A stretch of 64,000 nt of DNA from Ambrosia x helenae. Its lineage: Eukaryota; Streptophyta; Magnoliopsida; Asterales; Asteraceae. The position numbers and the translations under genes are program-made. Numbering within the stretch: position 1 is the stretch's first letter; every line of letters starts with the position of its first letter. The DNA is taken from positions 6,736,705-6,800,704 of the forward strand of contig CM061230.1 of the NCBI GenBank assembly GCA_030844895.1, written 5' to 3'. Under the pieces are notes generated by a model. That model was given only the letters and a program-made list of their open reading frames with translations, had not been told where the DNA came from and did not search any database. Shown one piece after another: positions 11,501 to 22,182 of the stretch.

Positions 11501-11751
11501 CGCCACAGTGGAACATGGACACGGTGCTTCCTCTCACCTCACCTCGGACGCAGGTAAAATCACTTCCTTTTTATCTAATTCAATTAATGCTAATATTCTA
11601 GTTGTAATGGTCAATCGTTGCCAATTTTGGGCTCGGGTAAGGGCTACCATAAAACCCCCAAACATAGCAGGTAAAATCACTTCCTTTTTATCTAATTCAA
11701 CCCACGCCACAGTGGAACATGGACACCGGTGCTTCCTTTTTATCTAATTCA
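11500..11751 (+). pseudogene. Copia protease start, internally duplicated and truncated
   Basis: Directly after gag comes the aspartic-protease motif: QWNMDT, then a one-base deletion, then GASSHLTSDAGKI. NGQSLPILGSGKGYHKTP follows in another frame near 11607-11660. The block cacgccacagtggaacatgg occurs twice (about 11499 and 11702); the second copy has the intact gacaccggtgcttcc. The 23-base block beginning gtaaaatcacttcc also occurs twice (11555, 11670). The element ends there: integrase, RT, RNase H and the 3' LTR are gone, and the sequence re-enters satellite through aaaaacaaagtagggtctac. Confidence 0.8.
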
Positions 11752-12165
11752 AAAACAAAGTAGGGTCTACAAGTAACATGTTCTTCTTGATAGAAATTGA
11801 GATACTGACTTCCAAGTCTTTCTATGAGGAAAACTAAAATAGAGCTGGGTTTACAAATTACATGGTCTCCTTGATAAAAATTGAGGTATTAACTTCCATG
11901 TCTTTCTATGAGGAAAATGAAAAACATAGCAGGGTCTACAAATTACGTGTTCTTCTTGAGAGAAATTAAGGTATTGTCTACCAAGTCTTTTTATGAGGAA
12001 CATGAAAAACAGGGCAGGGTCTACAAATTATTTGTTCTTCTTGATAGAAATTGTAGTATTGACTTCCCAGTCTTTCTATGTGGAAAGTGAAAAACATAGC
12101 AGGGTCTACAAATTGCGTGTTCATCTTGACAGAAATTGCGGTATTGACTTCCGAGTGTTTCAGTG
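11752..12165. repeat. 85-bp satellite, array 1, right of Copia
   Basis: About five monomers continue array 1 after the Copia remnant. The last unit breaks at cgagtgtttcagtg (about 12155). Between here and 12287 lie about 120 bases of unassigned sequence (an A-run and ccagaaagtcaaaagag), then RLP coding sequence. Confidence 0.9.
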
Positions 12166-12286
12166 TTTTTGATCCCTCCAAAAAAAAAACTTTTTAACTT
12201 ATACCAGAAAGTCAAAAGAGAAATCACTTCTAGCTTAGCCAAACAACTTATTGACTTATTGTTTTTTGAAAAAGAGTGAACCGTTC

Positions 12287-12586
12287 TTTGATCCATCAAT
12301 ATATGCAGGGAACAAAGATCTATGTGGAGCTCCGTTGCCTAAGAATTGTTCCAATCATGAAGACCCAACCACAAAAGCCAATAGACAATATACAGCAACT
12401 GATAAGCCCAACAAGTTATGGTTTTATATGGATATAACATGTGGTTTTGCAACAGGATTTTGGGGTGTTATTGTAGTTTTAGTGTTGAAGAAACGATGGA
12501 GACATAATCTTTTTGTGTATGCAGCAAACACCATTGACAAGATACACGTTGTAGTCATGGTAAGAGTTAACAAGATGAAGAGATGA
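12287..12586 (+). pseudogene. RLP C-terminal fragment
   Basis: An open frame encodes DPSIYAGNKDLCGAPLPKNC, an acidic spacer, a transmembrane helix (ITCGFATGFWGVIVVLVL) and the basic tail ending VRVNKMKR, with a TGA stop at 12584-12586. It is nearly identical to the last ~98 codons of the intact RLP (56790-57087). The frame is unbroken. An upstream in-frame start exists at 12251 or later, but the leader is not RLP and the LRRs are missing. The upstream neighbour is the satellite array, not the gene body, so this is the 3' edge of the RLP copy whose 5' edge is at 3501. It might be transcribed, but a kinase-less tail with no ectodomain has no expected function. Confidence 0.88.
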
Positions 12587-13770
12587 AGAGAAGCCATATA
12601 GATCCACTCGAATTCCATAATTCACACACATATTATCATTGCTTGTTTTTCATTTTGATATTGCTTTTAGGATTCTGTATTTGTAAGGCATATATGTGTT
12701 ACATGAAGTGGGTATGTGTGTATATATATTTGTTATGTACTTCTTATCTCATCTCATGGTATTTGTTTGATTTTACTTGGGACTTTCTCACTCTTTTGTT
12801 AAGAGATACTCAGATATGAATTTACGTACACAGTGAACACCAAGTCACTAACTTCAATTTCTTATTTGGGAACTGATATATTCACGAGAATCACGGGTCT
12901 TCTATGTTGATACACGGTAATGTTTTCAGAAAAAATCAACAAAATGTAAAAAAAAATATTCACAGCAGACAATATATGCTTCTGTTAATTTGGCTTCAAT
13001 GCTTTTGTTAGACAATATATACTTCTGTTAATTTGGCGTTCGATTAGCTCAGCAAATTAGTTAAAGCAATAATGATCTACTATTCAGAATTGTGAATCCT
13101 TTTTAATGTGACTCTCTATTTTAACCCGAACCTATTTTGATAAACAAAAAACTGTCTTTAACCCAAACCAAACTGACCCGTTTCTGACTGAACCCTGTAT
13201 GACCCGTTACATGACCCTACCCAACCCAGTCATTTTGCGCAAGTTTAAACCGACTCTTATCTTGGATTCAACACTTTTGTTTAGTTCAAACTTGAGTAAA
13301 TTACAACTCTTTCAACCTCTTACTTTGCCATATAAATATATAATATAAAACCATATAGTCATTTTGGTAATGATGTATTTTTTTAGACCTTCTCAAAGAT
13401 TAATTATGGCTGAAGTGAAAGATTTCGTAAAGATCAAACGGTTCTTTGTTGCTTGTGATGGGAAGAAACGCACAATCCGGACACAAACGGTTGACAGTTG
13501 ACAATGAGCTACCTTCATTTCCCAACTGTTGACTTTGTTTAAGCGTCTATATCCCTTATCTATGAAACTCCATTGATACTCAACATTTCCAGCTGATTAG
13601 GTCAATAATATATTTGCTATCTGTTGACTTCAAATCACCAACATATTTCTTATTAATTGAGTATTATCTATTATGCTGATAATAAACATCAGCCCAAGCA
13701 TTATCATGATCAGGTCTGCTTACCATATCCGCTTATTTCCGTAATTCCTTCTTGCCCATTAAATCAACTT
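12587..13770 (+). repeat. RLP 3' flank, second copy
   Basis: Collinear with 57088-58110 downstream of the intact RLP: shared blocks include catatagatccact, acacatattatcattgcttg, gacaatatatgcttctgtta, tgacccgtttctgactgaac and ccgcttatttccgtaattcc. It supports the view that 12287-12586 is the genuine 3' end of a duplicated RLP locus. No gene is seen here. Confidence 0.85.
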
Positions 13771-13839
13771 TAAAATAGCTCATTTCTAGCCAACATCAAC
13801 TAGCAAATTACAGTCTTCATAGCAGAAATAAATCATCAA

Positions 13840-14068
13840 AAAAGATCCAAACAAGATCGTCATTGACTTTTTATTTTTAGCTTTATTCAAGATAGCTCTG
13901 CTGTTGACTTTTTCGGTTCTGTAATAAATAAGTTTCGGATTGATTTGATGCAGTAATTTTGGTTCTGGACGTTGACATTTTTACTTCTGCATCTCGCATA
14001 GAAGTTGACTTTTGCAGTTTGACTCTAGGCAAAATATTTGACTTTTTAGCTCTGAACCGTTTTTTACT
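13840..14068 (+). repeat. TTGAC-rich dispersed segment, copy 1
   Basis: About 200 bases (agctttattcaagatagctc, ttctgcatctcgcatagaag, gttgacttttgcagtttgac) recur at 31495-31760 and 38933-39220. At least six TTGAC cores (the WRKY W-box core) lie within it. In this copy it is fused directly to an RLP coding fragment at 14071. Origin unknown. Confidence 0.75.
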
Positions 14069-14070
14069 TT

Positions 14071-14165
14071 TGCACAAATTTAAAGCTCCAAATTTTGGAT
14101 GTTGCACACAAAAACTTAGCTGGAACAGTCCCTCGTTGTGTAGGAGAATTGCAAGGTATGATTAG
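14071..14165 (+). pseudogene. RLP LRR fragment
   Basis: The text aaatttaaagctccaaattt, ggatgttgcacacaaaaact and tccctcgttgtgtaggagaa aligns with 56308-56400 of the intact RLP, the LRR just before the island domain (LQVLDVAHNSFTGTIPRCLG). About 30 codons with several changes, no continuation on either side. Confidence 0.85.
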
Positions 14166-14281
14166 CAATTCGTACGCTAGTCACTTTGGTTAAACTGGTA
14201 AATATAACTTTATGATTTGTGTTTAGTATAAACATTTGAATATATGTTTTCTGTATTTATGATTGTATGATTGTATTAGTA

Positions 14282-14803
14282 TGTTAAACATTAGATATAG
14301 GTTTAGTTGTTAGATATATTAGACTAGATGGCAAAAGTTTGCATATGGGTCAAATTGGATGAGCAACACACTGCAACTAATCTGATTCGAAGGCTGCACA
14401 TAATCAAGAAGCTTAATGGGTCAAAATAACAAGGAGGGACAGCAGCATATACATCAACAAAAGGCGGGACAAGGCTGTGAAAAGACCAAATTACCCTGAC
14501 AGTTAATACCGGTTGTTTGGCGCCCAAAACCTTAACCGGTGGCAGTTGAAAGACACTACAGAACCATCACACTGCTTTGAACATAACTGTCAATGACATA
14601 CGGTTAGATAACATATATATAGGACTAGATAGTTTCATTTATTCTTTATCAAGATTGTACACAAAACAATCCAACATTCTTGTAATCTTTCTGTCTAACA
14701 AGTTCTGTCCGAAACCTTTTGTTAATACAATTCAGTGTTGATTTATTTGATCAATTGTTTCTTACTGTTCTATTGTATATTTCGATTAAAACTATCCGCT
14801 GCA
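14282..14803 (+). mobile_element. Probable Copia-type LTR remnant
   Basis: The order of elements is LTR-like: cagcagcatatacatcaaca, a GGCGGGACAA block, taccggttgtttggcgccc, a TATA-like acatatatataggactag (about 14612), then ttgtaatctttctg and ctatccgctgca. A diverged relative with the same order lies at 53276-53556. No clear target duplication or internal domain was found. Boundaries are approximate. It could be a solo LTR or a promoter-like segment shared for another reason. Confidence 0.4.
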
Positions 14804-15003
14804 AGATTATTCTGGGCCAACAAACCCAACCCCAAAGCCCATTGACCCATGTTGGCTGACTCGTGACAGACTCAATGACCAAAGTAAATGTTTTAGACTC
14901 ATATTATCTACTACATTGCCTCACGGCGCCACTAGGAAACAGAAAAATCAAGATCTGGACAAAAATCAGTCTTTGGAATATATATTTTTTAGCGACTAGC
15001 TTT

Positions 15004-15155
15004 TGTCAAGTTCAAACACAGAGTCATAGATGACTATGATATGTCTAATGCAGCCATTTCAGGACCTCTTCCTACAAGCTTTTAAAAATACCCATCATTC
15101 CTTTCATAGATCTCTCCTACAACAACCTCAGTGCACCTTTGACCAATCTTCCTGG
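15004..15155 (+). pseudogene. RLP LRR fragment (possible chimera)
   Basis: From about 15042 the text (gtctaatgcagccatttcag, ttctttcatagatctctcct, acaacaacctcagtgcacc) matches 55743-55860 of the intact RLP (SNATISGPLPTWLRKMPINS and the next LRR), with a gap and frameshift. The preceding 40 bases (caagttcaaacacagagtca, gactatgatatgt) weakly resemble the N-terminal region of the RLP around 54430-54495, which would make this two non-adjacent pieces joined. The second part is confident, the first is not. Confidence 0.75.
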
Positions 15156-15246
15156 TGAGGCAGGGCAGCTAGTAGAGATGATGATTAATATTATGATTAT
15201 TATCAATGGGGATTATATCTTCAAATTAAACATTTCAATGAGTCCT

Positions 15247-15895
15247 AGGGATGGCAACGGGTCGGGTATGGGTCGGGTTTGGCTAATACCATACCCATAC
15301 CCGGTTATAAAATCTCATCCCATACCCGTCCCATTACCCGTCGGGTTTTTGGCGGGTATTACCCGTCGGGTATAGAGCATACCCGCGGGTTTCGGGTATG
15401 CCCGTTGGGATTTTCATGTATATATATTTTTACTTTTTTTTGGTGTTTTATGTTTTAAAAATCTATAATATATTAAATTGTAATAAATAACATACGTATG
15501 ATCATCACCATACTAATATTTGAAATATTTAGAATAAAAATATATATTATAATATGTATCTCAAGAAATATTTTTATATTTTGTAGCATATAAATATAAA
15601 TAATAATGTCATTAAACTATAAAATTTTCAATAATGAATCTATTAAAATGAACATTAAGTGAAGAAAAATATATATAAAACTTAAAAATTAGCGGGTATA
15701 TGTTTCGGGTAAACGGGTATTTAGTTTCGGGTAATCGGGTCGGGTATCGCCTAATACCATACCCGTCCCATACCCGCGAAATATTTTTTTTCCAATACCA
15801 AACCCGTCCCATACCCGTTGGGTATCGGGTATACCCGTCCCAAATGCTTCGGGTTTCGGGTATACCCGTCGGGCTCGGGTTTTTTTGCCATCCCT
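15247..15895. mobile_element. hAT-type MITE
   Basis: The ends AGGGATGGCAA and TTGCCATCCCT are perfect 11-bp inverted repeats. They are flanked by an 8-bp near-perfect target repeat, TGAGTCCT (15239-15246) and TGAGTCCA (15896-15903). Both subterminal regions are packed with GGGTATGGG/CGGGTATACCC motifs in inverted orientation, and the centre is AT-rich. Length 649 bp with no transposase: a non-autonomous hAT element. Confidence 0.85.
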
Positions 15896-15904
15896 TGAGT
15901 CCAT

Positions 15905-16145
15905 TCCAAAACATTAATCCAAGTTGAGCTTCACAAGTGTATATCCTAAACACAAGGTAACATAACTGATTAGTTGTAAATATATGCACACCACATGTTT
16001 GATAAACTGCTTGTGTGAGATAAAGCCTTTAAAGTTGGTAAAATGTTCCTTAATCAGCAGCCTGTTTTGGTCTTGATAATCAGTAGCCTGTTTTGATAGA
16101 ATGCTTCTTAATCAGCAGCCTAATTCATCGACCTAATATAATCAA
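15905..16145 (+). repeat. Copy of the distal RLP upstream region
   Basis: Blocks such as gcttgtgtgagataaagcct, ttaaagttggtaaaatgttc and aatcagcagcctaat match 53030-53275, which lies about 1.1 kb upstream of the intact RLP. So fragments of the RLP coding region (15004-15155) and of its distal upstream region are neighbours here in non-native order. Confidence 0.75.
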
Positions 16146-16570
16146 GAAACTCTTTTGACGCCTGTAGAATCAGTAAAGCAGTAGTCCGATTTCAGTTTTT
16201 TTGTTTCCGTCTTCGTATTCCATTTTGAAAAGTTACAGTCATTGGAAACCAAGTGCCAAGTAATATTATGATGATTTTAAATGTTCACTGTTTTGAGGGA
16301 ATCGTCATACATTAATACATATACACCATTGTTCCTTGAACAAGTCTTTATAAAACACTGTTAACGTTTTGTAGCAGGGGTTGGTGATCATTTAAGAGGT
16401 GGCCTTGTTGACACTTGACCCATTTACTTATTATTAGGTATAAGCAGAAACAACTAAAAACATTAGATTATAACTGAAATATTATATTTATGGATTTTGT
16501 TATTGTACTTGACATACTAATTGGTAATATTTGCATGAATGTGTTAAGCACCTGCAATGTATGCGTGTCA
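16146..16570. other. Unassigned intergenic sequence
   Basis: AT-rich sequence with no long open frame, no tandem repeat and no match that I can see to other parts of the window. Confidence 0.6.
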
Positions 16571-16935
16571 TGAGACAGAAATTTAATATAAAAACTGTCA
16601 GAAACTTAAACAAACTTTATTCAATCACTGAATCAAATGTTACAAAGAAAGGATAAATTAGAGAGACTGATTGACTCTAACTATCTGAGAGAGAAAGGAG
16701 ACCAAGGCGTTTATAACCCAGAGAGAGAAGGCTCTCTATTCAATCTTAATCAACGGCCAGGATTAGACTTATAATACTTGATCAACGGTGCCAGCTCGTT
16801 TGTGTTAAATACCATCACCATTTGGACCTTTGGACTGGACTGTTGACCATATAAACTTCCTGGGCTGGACCTCTTCAATAATGGGTCTTCAATAACGGGC
16901 TTCCATTAACTGGGCTTCTATAAACACTTCTAACA
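16571..16935 (-). mobile_element. Candidate solo LTR
   Basis: Read on the minus strand it begins TGTTAGAAGTG and ends CTGTCTCA (TG...CA). It carries an AATAAAG polyadenylation-like signal near its end and repeated AAGCCCA/AAGCCCGTTA motifs near its start, as plant LTRs often do. The flanking pentamers (TGTCA, TTTAT) do not match and no internal domain is seen, so the call is tentative. Confidence 0.4.
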
Positions 16936-17377
16936 TTTATGCACTTGGGCCAGACCAGATTAATCCTGTACTTCATCTATTGATCAGCTACAAAAAACGC
17001 TTCACGAACAGTCACGAACCTATGAGTCCAGCTCGATCAGCCACACAACCTGCACAAACGCTTATGCAACATGATAAAATACCTTGTATATAATAACAAG
17101 TAATAAAATTGAAATAGGAAAAGTATTATTTTCAACATAATTGTCAATATAACTTATATAATTGGTTTAAACCTTATTAGTGTAGTAACCATATGCTTAG
17201 GCCCTTTACCAATAGGCCTTAGCCTAATACAATATCATAGATGTACATTAGTACATTGTGTGGTGATGAACAAAATGTTTGGACTGATGTTTACTCACAG
17301 ATATCAGCATAATAGATTATATTCAACTAATAAGAAGTATGATGTGATAGACTGAGAATTTTGATCATTTGAAGGTA
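16936..17377. other. Unassigned intergenic sequence
   Basis: No gene-like frame or recognisable repeat. A few retrotransposon-like phrases (gggccagaccagattaat) are too short to assign. Confidence 0.5.
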
Positions 17378-17705
17378 TTTGCTGTTGAAAAAAGTCAACA
17401 GTTGGGTAATGTCAAAAGTTCATTGTCAACAATTGGGAAATGTCTAAAGCTCATTGAAAAAAGTCAACTGTTGGGAAACAAAGAACGGTTTCAATCTTTA
17501 CAAAATTCTCCAGTTCAGCTTTTGAGAAGGTCTAGTAGAAATACATCATTACCAAAATGGCTACATGTTTTATATTATGAGGTTGACAGAGTTGTAATTT
17601 ACTCAAGTTTAACCTAAACCAAAGTGCTGAATCCAAGATAAGAGTTGGTTTACGAGGCAAAATGATTGGGCCGGGTACGGTCATGTAACAGGTCATACTA
17701 GGGCT
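17378..17705 (-). repeat. Inverted copy of RLP 3' flank
   Basis: The reverse complement matches 13190-13545 and 57655-57965: aacttgagtaaattacaac, cattttggtaatgatgta, caactgttgactt and the tgacccgttacatgacc block all recur in order. It forms a ~330-bp inverted repeat with 13190-13545, about 3.8 kb apart. The open frame across it is an artefact. Confidence 0.85.
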
Positions 17706-17810
17706 ATTCAAAAAGCTCGTGGTTCGGAGCTCACTCGAAGCTTACTCGGATTTAGCTCGAAAAAAGCTCGTTCGATATGGCTCGGTTTGAAAGCGAGCCG
17801 AGCCGGATCG

Positions 17811-18757
17811 CAGGGGCGAACATATGGTTTGGTATGGGTAACGCCCGCTACCCCTCAACTTTTCCGACATAGTGCAGATTCTTTAATTTTTTTTATGTTT
17901 TTTGTATTACGTTACCCCTAAAAATTATGTAACGTTACCTCTCAAATTTTAAAAACCCAAACACCATCAAAGTTTACAATATATGCCCAACCTCAAAAAA
18001 GATAGAAGCCCATAGGCCATAACCCATTCCATTTGTAATTTCTTAATTAAAACATTCAAGCCCATTGACCATGGTTAATATTTTGAACGGGTAAAAACAC
18101 AAGAACAAAATCAAGACTATTTATGCAATCAAATTGGTGAGGAGTCTTTGAACAATGCTCTAATTTGTACGTCGAAAGAGAACTATTTGATAAAGTAAAA
18201 AAGAGGATGTAATGGCATTGGTTTCAAAAAGCGCATGAGGCGCAAACCTCAGCGCCTTATGCAACCTAAAGCACAAGTTGTACAAACAACGCAGTTGGGC
18301 GTCCTTTTTAGTGATAAATGGACTTTGAGGCTTGCGCCTCATGTACATCATGTACATGACATTTTTGTGCAGCAGATTGTGCTACACCATATATGTAATT
18401 CCAATATTAAAACTTATATAAATCTTATTTGTGTCTAAATACTGGGAAAACAATCCTAGAATCCTATAGAATATATAAAAAATAGATAATCATCTTGCGC
18501 ATCACATACGAAAAGCCCGCTGCTTTGGCGCTTTGCGTATCAGTTTTAGACTCGTTGTTTTTTTGTGCTTCGCGCCTTTTAAAACAAAGGTAATGGCTCG
18601 ATTTCAAGATTTCAAAAACCGAAGAGGAGAAATCTATTAGGTTTGTGTTTAACCTTATTTATTATTTTGTTTTTATTTTTGTTTCGTTTACATTGTATGA
18701 AAGTACAATAAAAAAATTTAACGTCACCTCTGAAATTTTTATCTAGATCCGCCACTG
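17811..18757. mobile_element. hAT-type non-autonomous element
   Basis: Ends CAGGGGCGAAC and the imperfect complement (tagatccgccactg), a CAGTGGCGGATCTA-like terminus familiar from plant hAT elements. The 8-bp flanks are CCGGATCG (17803-17810) and CCGGCTCG (18758-18765), 7 of 8 identical. It is inserted into an older MITE and is itself interrupted by 18217-18589. No transposase frame. Confidence 0.75.
18217..18589. mobile_element. Nested hAT-type MITE
   Basis: The termini attggtttcaaaaagcgc and gcgccttttaaaacaaag are imperfect inverted repeats. They are flanked by a perfect 8-bp duplication GTAATGGC (18209-18216 and 18590-18597). The interior is rich in GGCGC/GCGCC. It is the innermost of three nested elements. 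Confidence 0.8.
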
Positions 18758-18932
18758 CCGGCTCGGATCGGTTAGAAAGTAAGCCTAGCTTAGCTCGGTT
18801 CGTAACGAGTCAAGCTGACTCGGTTTGGCTTAGAGAATTCTAATTTTTAATATATATTATTTTTATATACATATAATATTAAAGTGTTAAAAAGAGGAGG
18901 GGACATGTTACATATTTAATATTTGTTAATAA

Positions 18933-20399
18933 CTAGTAATTAGCCTCGCGCGCGTTGCGGCGCGGGTACATTGCAAACATCGAATAGATTAGTCCAAGCG
19001 TTATGTAATGCGTTAAACATATGCAAATGTATGTTTTTGACGTTATCAGATTTAACTTAATGAAGTCGAGTGGATTAGAGATGGAAATCGAACCGTATGA
19101 AGTTGTTTTGGATTGTTGTAAGAATATTAACATGGTAATTTAACAGAAGAAAACATAAGAAAAGGTAAAAGTCGGAACTTTAGAAACTTGAGAAGTTGAG
19201 AGGTAAGTTTTGACACTTTACAAACTTGATCACCTCCGGTGTCAATGAGCCAAAGGTATTAAAGGCCAAAGGGACAAAATCATTTTGGTTATCCTCGCAC
19301 GCTTTAGCGTGCTTTGCCACCTTATTCGACTATGCTCTAAGGACCGCACTGGTTTACACAAAATACTACGGAGTATATATATTCATACGTACACAAAAGT
19401 TCAGGTAACAGGAAAACAAATTTATGAATCAAATTTATGAATCAGGTGGGCTTTAGAATATGATGTAACACAAACATATAAGAAATCAAGTTTAATGACA
19501 CTACCCGTTAGTCATGAGTTACAAAAAGCCTAATTCTAAATAAATTCTAAACATAAAGTATCTCCCCAACTATACTTTACCATATTTCTCTACCTCATAG
19601 AAAACCTTGTTCCAAAAGTCAAAACGACGGTTCAAAATCAAAACCATTTTATATTCAAACATCATTTATCATCTGCAAATGTGTATATATTATATATAGA
19701 GAAAGAGGGAGACATCGAGGGATACCAGGTGGTGGCCGGTAGCGTTCCGATGGTTCTGGATGAACATCACCACCGTGAAACCGTCGCCGCCACTGCGACA
19801 ACACCACCAACCAATTGAACATCGCCGTCACATGTTAGGGATTTCCGAGTCTTTAATTTTTCTTTGAAAACCCCTTTTCTGGATACGCATAACCACCACC
19901 ATAGTACAACTGCCAAGCGGCCTGCCTTTCCTTCTCTTTCTCTATCTTCTTCTCCAGCGATGGTCGACCACCATGGTCACCGATGGAAGTCGGGTGGTTG
20001 CGGTGGTGGTTGTGAACTTTTGCTTGTGCCCTGTGGGTGTTTGTACCCTAATTTTGTGAAGAAAAAGGTTACATAAAAAGGGCAGTGACGCTTACGGATG
20101 ACGCAAATAGTTTTTTAGAATGGAAATGGTGGGGATGAATAAAGGAACAGTGGGAAGTATAACGGTTACTGAATGAATCGGGGCTTTTCCTGTTGAATGT
20201 TGATATAGCGACATGACGGTTGGGCCAAAGTGTGAAATATTTGTTGTGAAATATTGAAATGTAGCGAGAAGAATGGGTTGTCACTGTAACGGGTGGGTTG
20301 GTATTAACGGCGTGATACTGTAACGGGTGGGTTGGGGTTAACAGCGTCATAACGGTGTTAAGTTACTTTTTGTATATATATATATATATATATATATAA
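18933..20399 (-). mobile_element. Helitron (5' end uncertain)
   Basis: Read on the minus strand the 3' terminus is ctaattactag, preceded by a GC-rich hairpin (cgcgcc gcaa cgcgcg, plus strand 18945-18965). CTAG is followed by T on the minus strand, as expected for insertion between A and T. I cannot place the 5' TC end: the interior runs through CCACCACC-rich text (19730-19990) and an AT run, then meets another Helitron at 20400. No Rep/helicase frame, so non-autonomous. Confidence 0.65.
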
Positions 20400-20458
20400 C
20401 TAGTTTTTTATCCCGGGAGCGTCCCGGGTTGAAATATCTAATATAACATAATAAAATA

Positions 20459-20516
<58 letters not shown>

Positions 20517-21040
20517 AACAAATCTCTGCCATAAGTTACCATATTCAAATATAAAAAAAAAAAAAACTAATCTCTGCGCCTGGGTATAAATCTAGTGCCA
20601 TTACAAATGAATTTGAAAGTTTGTAATCGATCATTTGAAAAAGAACTAACATGAAATAAGAAAAAAAAAAGTTAATTATTGAAATATCAAACGCATTAGT
20701 CTAAGGGTTATGTGATGCGTTAAAAAATTCATGGGTATATGATCGGGTATGTAGTTCGGGTATTTGGGTATGTTGTTTCGGGTAATCAGGTCGGGTATCA
20801 CCTAATCCCAGACCCGACCCGACCCGACCCAAACCCACATTTTTTTTAAACTAATCCCAAACCTGACACAAAACCTGTCGGGTTACAAAAAATAGTCATT
20901 TTTTTCTCCAATTTTTATATAGCACTATGGTACTCGTTGGAAAGATAATAAAACGCTTGTTAATTTGGTGTATTTTTTTCTTTAAAAGATCTCGTATATA
21001 AAAGATATTAACGTTTAAAAGTTATGGGAGGAAACACAAG
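20400..21040 (-). mobile_element. Helitron, 5'-truncated
   Basis: CTAG at 20400-20403 and the hairpin cccgggagcgtcccggg (20411-20428) form a Helitron 3' end on the minus strand. The interior is the reverse complement of the Helitron at 51778-52981: the ATT microsatellite, ctctgccataagttaccata, the GGGTCGGG block, gcactatggtactcgttgg and aagatattaacgtttaaaag. Similarity stops near 21035 and copy B begins, so the 5' end is lost. Confidence 0.8.
20459..20516. repeat. (ATT)n microsatellite
   Basis: About 19 ATT units inside the truncated Helitron. The related Helitron carries the same run (AAT on + strand) at 52499-52578. Confidence 0.95.
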
Positions 21041-22182
21041 ATATAAGGTTCTAATGGGTCATCTTTAATTTCGAGCCGAAACAGGTCGTTCAGAGTGACA
21101 TGCAACACCTTGCTTGTTCATTTTTAGACATTTACAACAAATTAATGGCATTAAATATAATAATGCATTTTTCTTGTGCGTGTCGTTGGGGCGTTGACTT
21201 ACAAGTGGTGTCAAGACTTATGACCACAAGTCACATACACATGTTTGCCATGTATATGAATTCAATGTTATCAACTTGTCTAAATTCAAACATTCATTAA
21301 TAATGAATTAGTTATCTAATCACTGAGTGCCTGGTGATAGGCCTGTCAAAATTGGTGGGTTAAGTAATGGGTAAAATCATGTTCGGTTCGGAACAATTTA
21401 TGAGAATTTAACAAATTGGTTGATTTGGGGTCAAAATGGTTTCACCAATGGGTGGCGGTGACGGGCTGTAATGGTGATGACGGTGGTAGAGTGGTGGTAT
21501 TTGTGGTTGTGGCGGGGATGGTGTTGGTGACAAGGAGTAGGTACGTGATAGAGACAAACAATGATCATGTGTGGTGTTAACTCGTGTGGACTCTTTTTAA
21601 ATAAACAAAATTTTATAATAACTGCCCATTTAGACCGGTAACTAATTTAAATAGATCTAAATGGACCCAAATTGACCCGTTGACTATTTTGATGTGAACC
21701 ATATTGACCGATTTACAATTTATTTTTGCCCAAATCAATCCATTCTTAAAAAATAAAACATGATTACCACCAATAACAAGTGATGTTATACTTTTAACTT
21801 TTGATATTTAAGTTACTTTTAGCAATTTCACATTACGTCATAATATAGATCTCAATATTTAGCTTTATTTTCAATTTAAACATCTAAATCAATTTTGTAA
21901 ATAGTATAGAACTTTATTTTCATACATCTTAGGGAAAATGTTAAGTCTTTGCCAGTGACGAAGCTTGGTTCTTCAAATGGTGGGGGCCGAACTCAATTTT
22001 TTTCGATCGGTAGTGGCAAATCGGTGGGGGCCGGACTCGACCCGAACTCAATTTACCTACGAAAATCACAAAATTCAACCACTGCGCCAAAAATCGGTAG
22101 GGGCCAGGGCACCCCCGGCCCTCATGATGCTTCGCTCCTGGTCTTTGCAAAACGCTTCCAATGAATATAAAATGTGAGCTTA

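Larger units (their letters stand above)
17706..18932. mobile_element. Outer GC-motif MITE host of nested insertions
   Basis: The left side starts ctagggctattcaaaaagct and continues with GAGCTCACTCGAAGC-type motifs. The right side (18766-18830) has ctcggttcgtaacgagtc and gactcggtttggc. The two were split by the hAT insertion 17811-18757. A similar left end occurs at 50418 (agggttgttcacgagccgag). The true right end is not found because a Helitron begins at 18933. Confidence 0.45.

Noticed and set aside
3668..12165. CRISPR-like array
   Set aside because: Repeat units are adjoining and diverged, with no unique spacers and no cas genes; the sequence is a plant nuclear satellite.
16571..16935. 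Confirmed solo LTR
   Set aside because: TG...CA ends are present but the flanking pentamers do not match, so it was kept only as a candidate.
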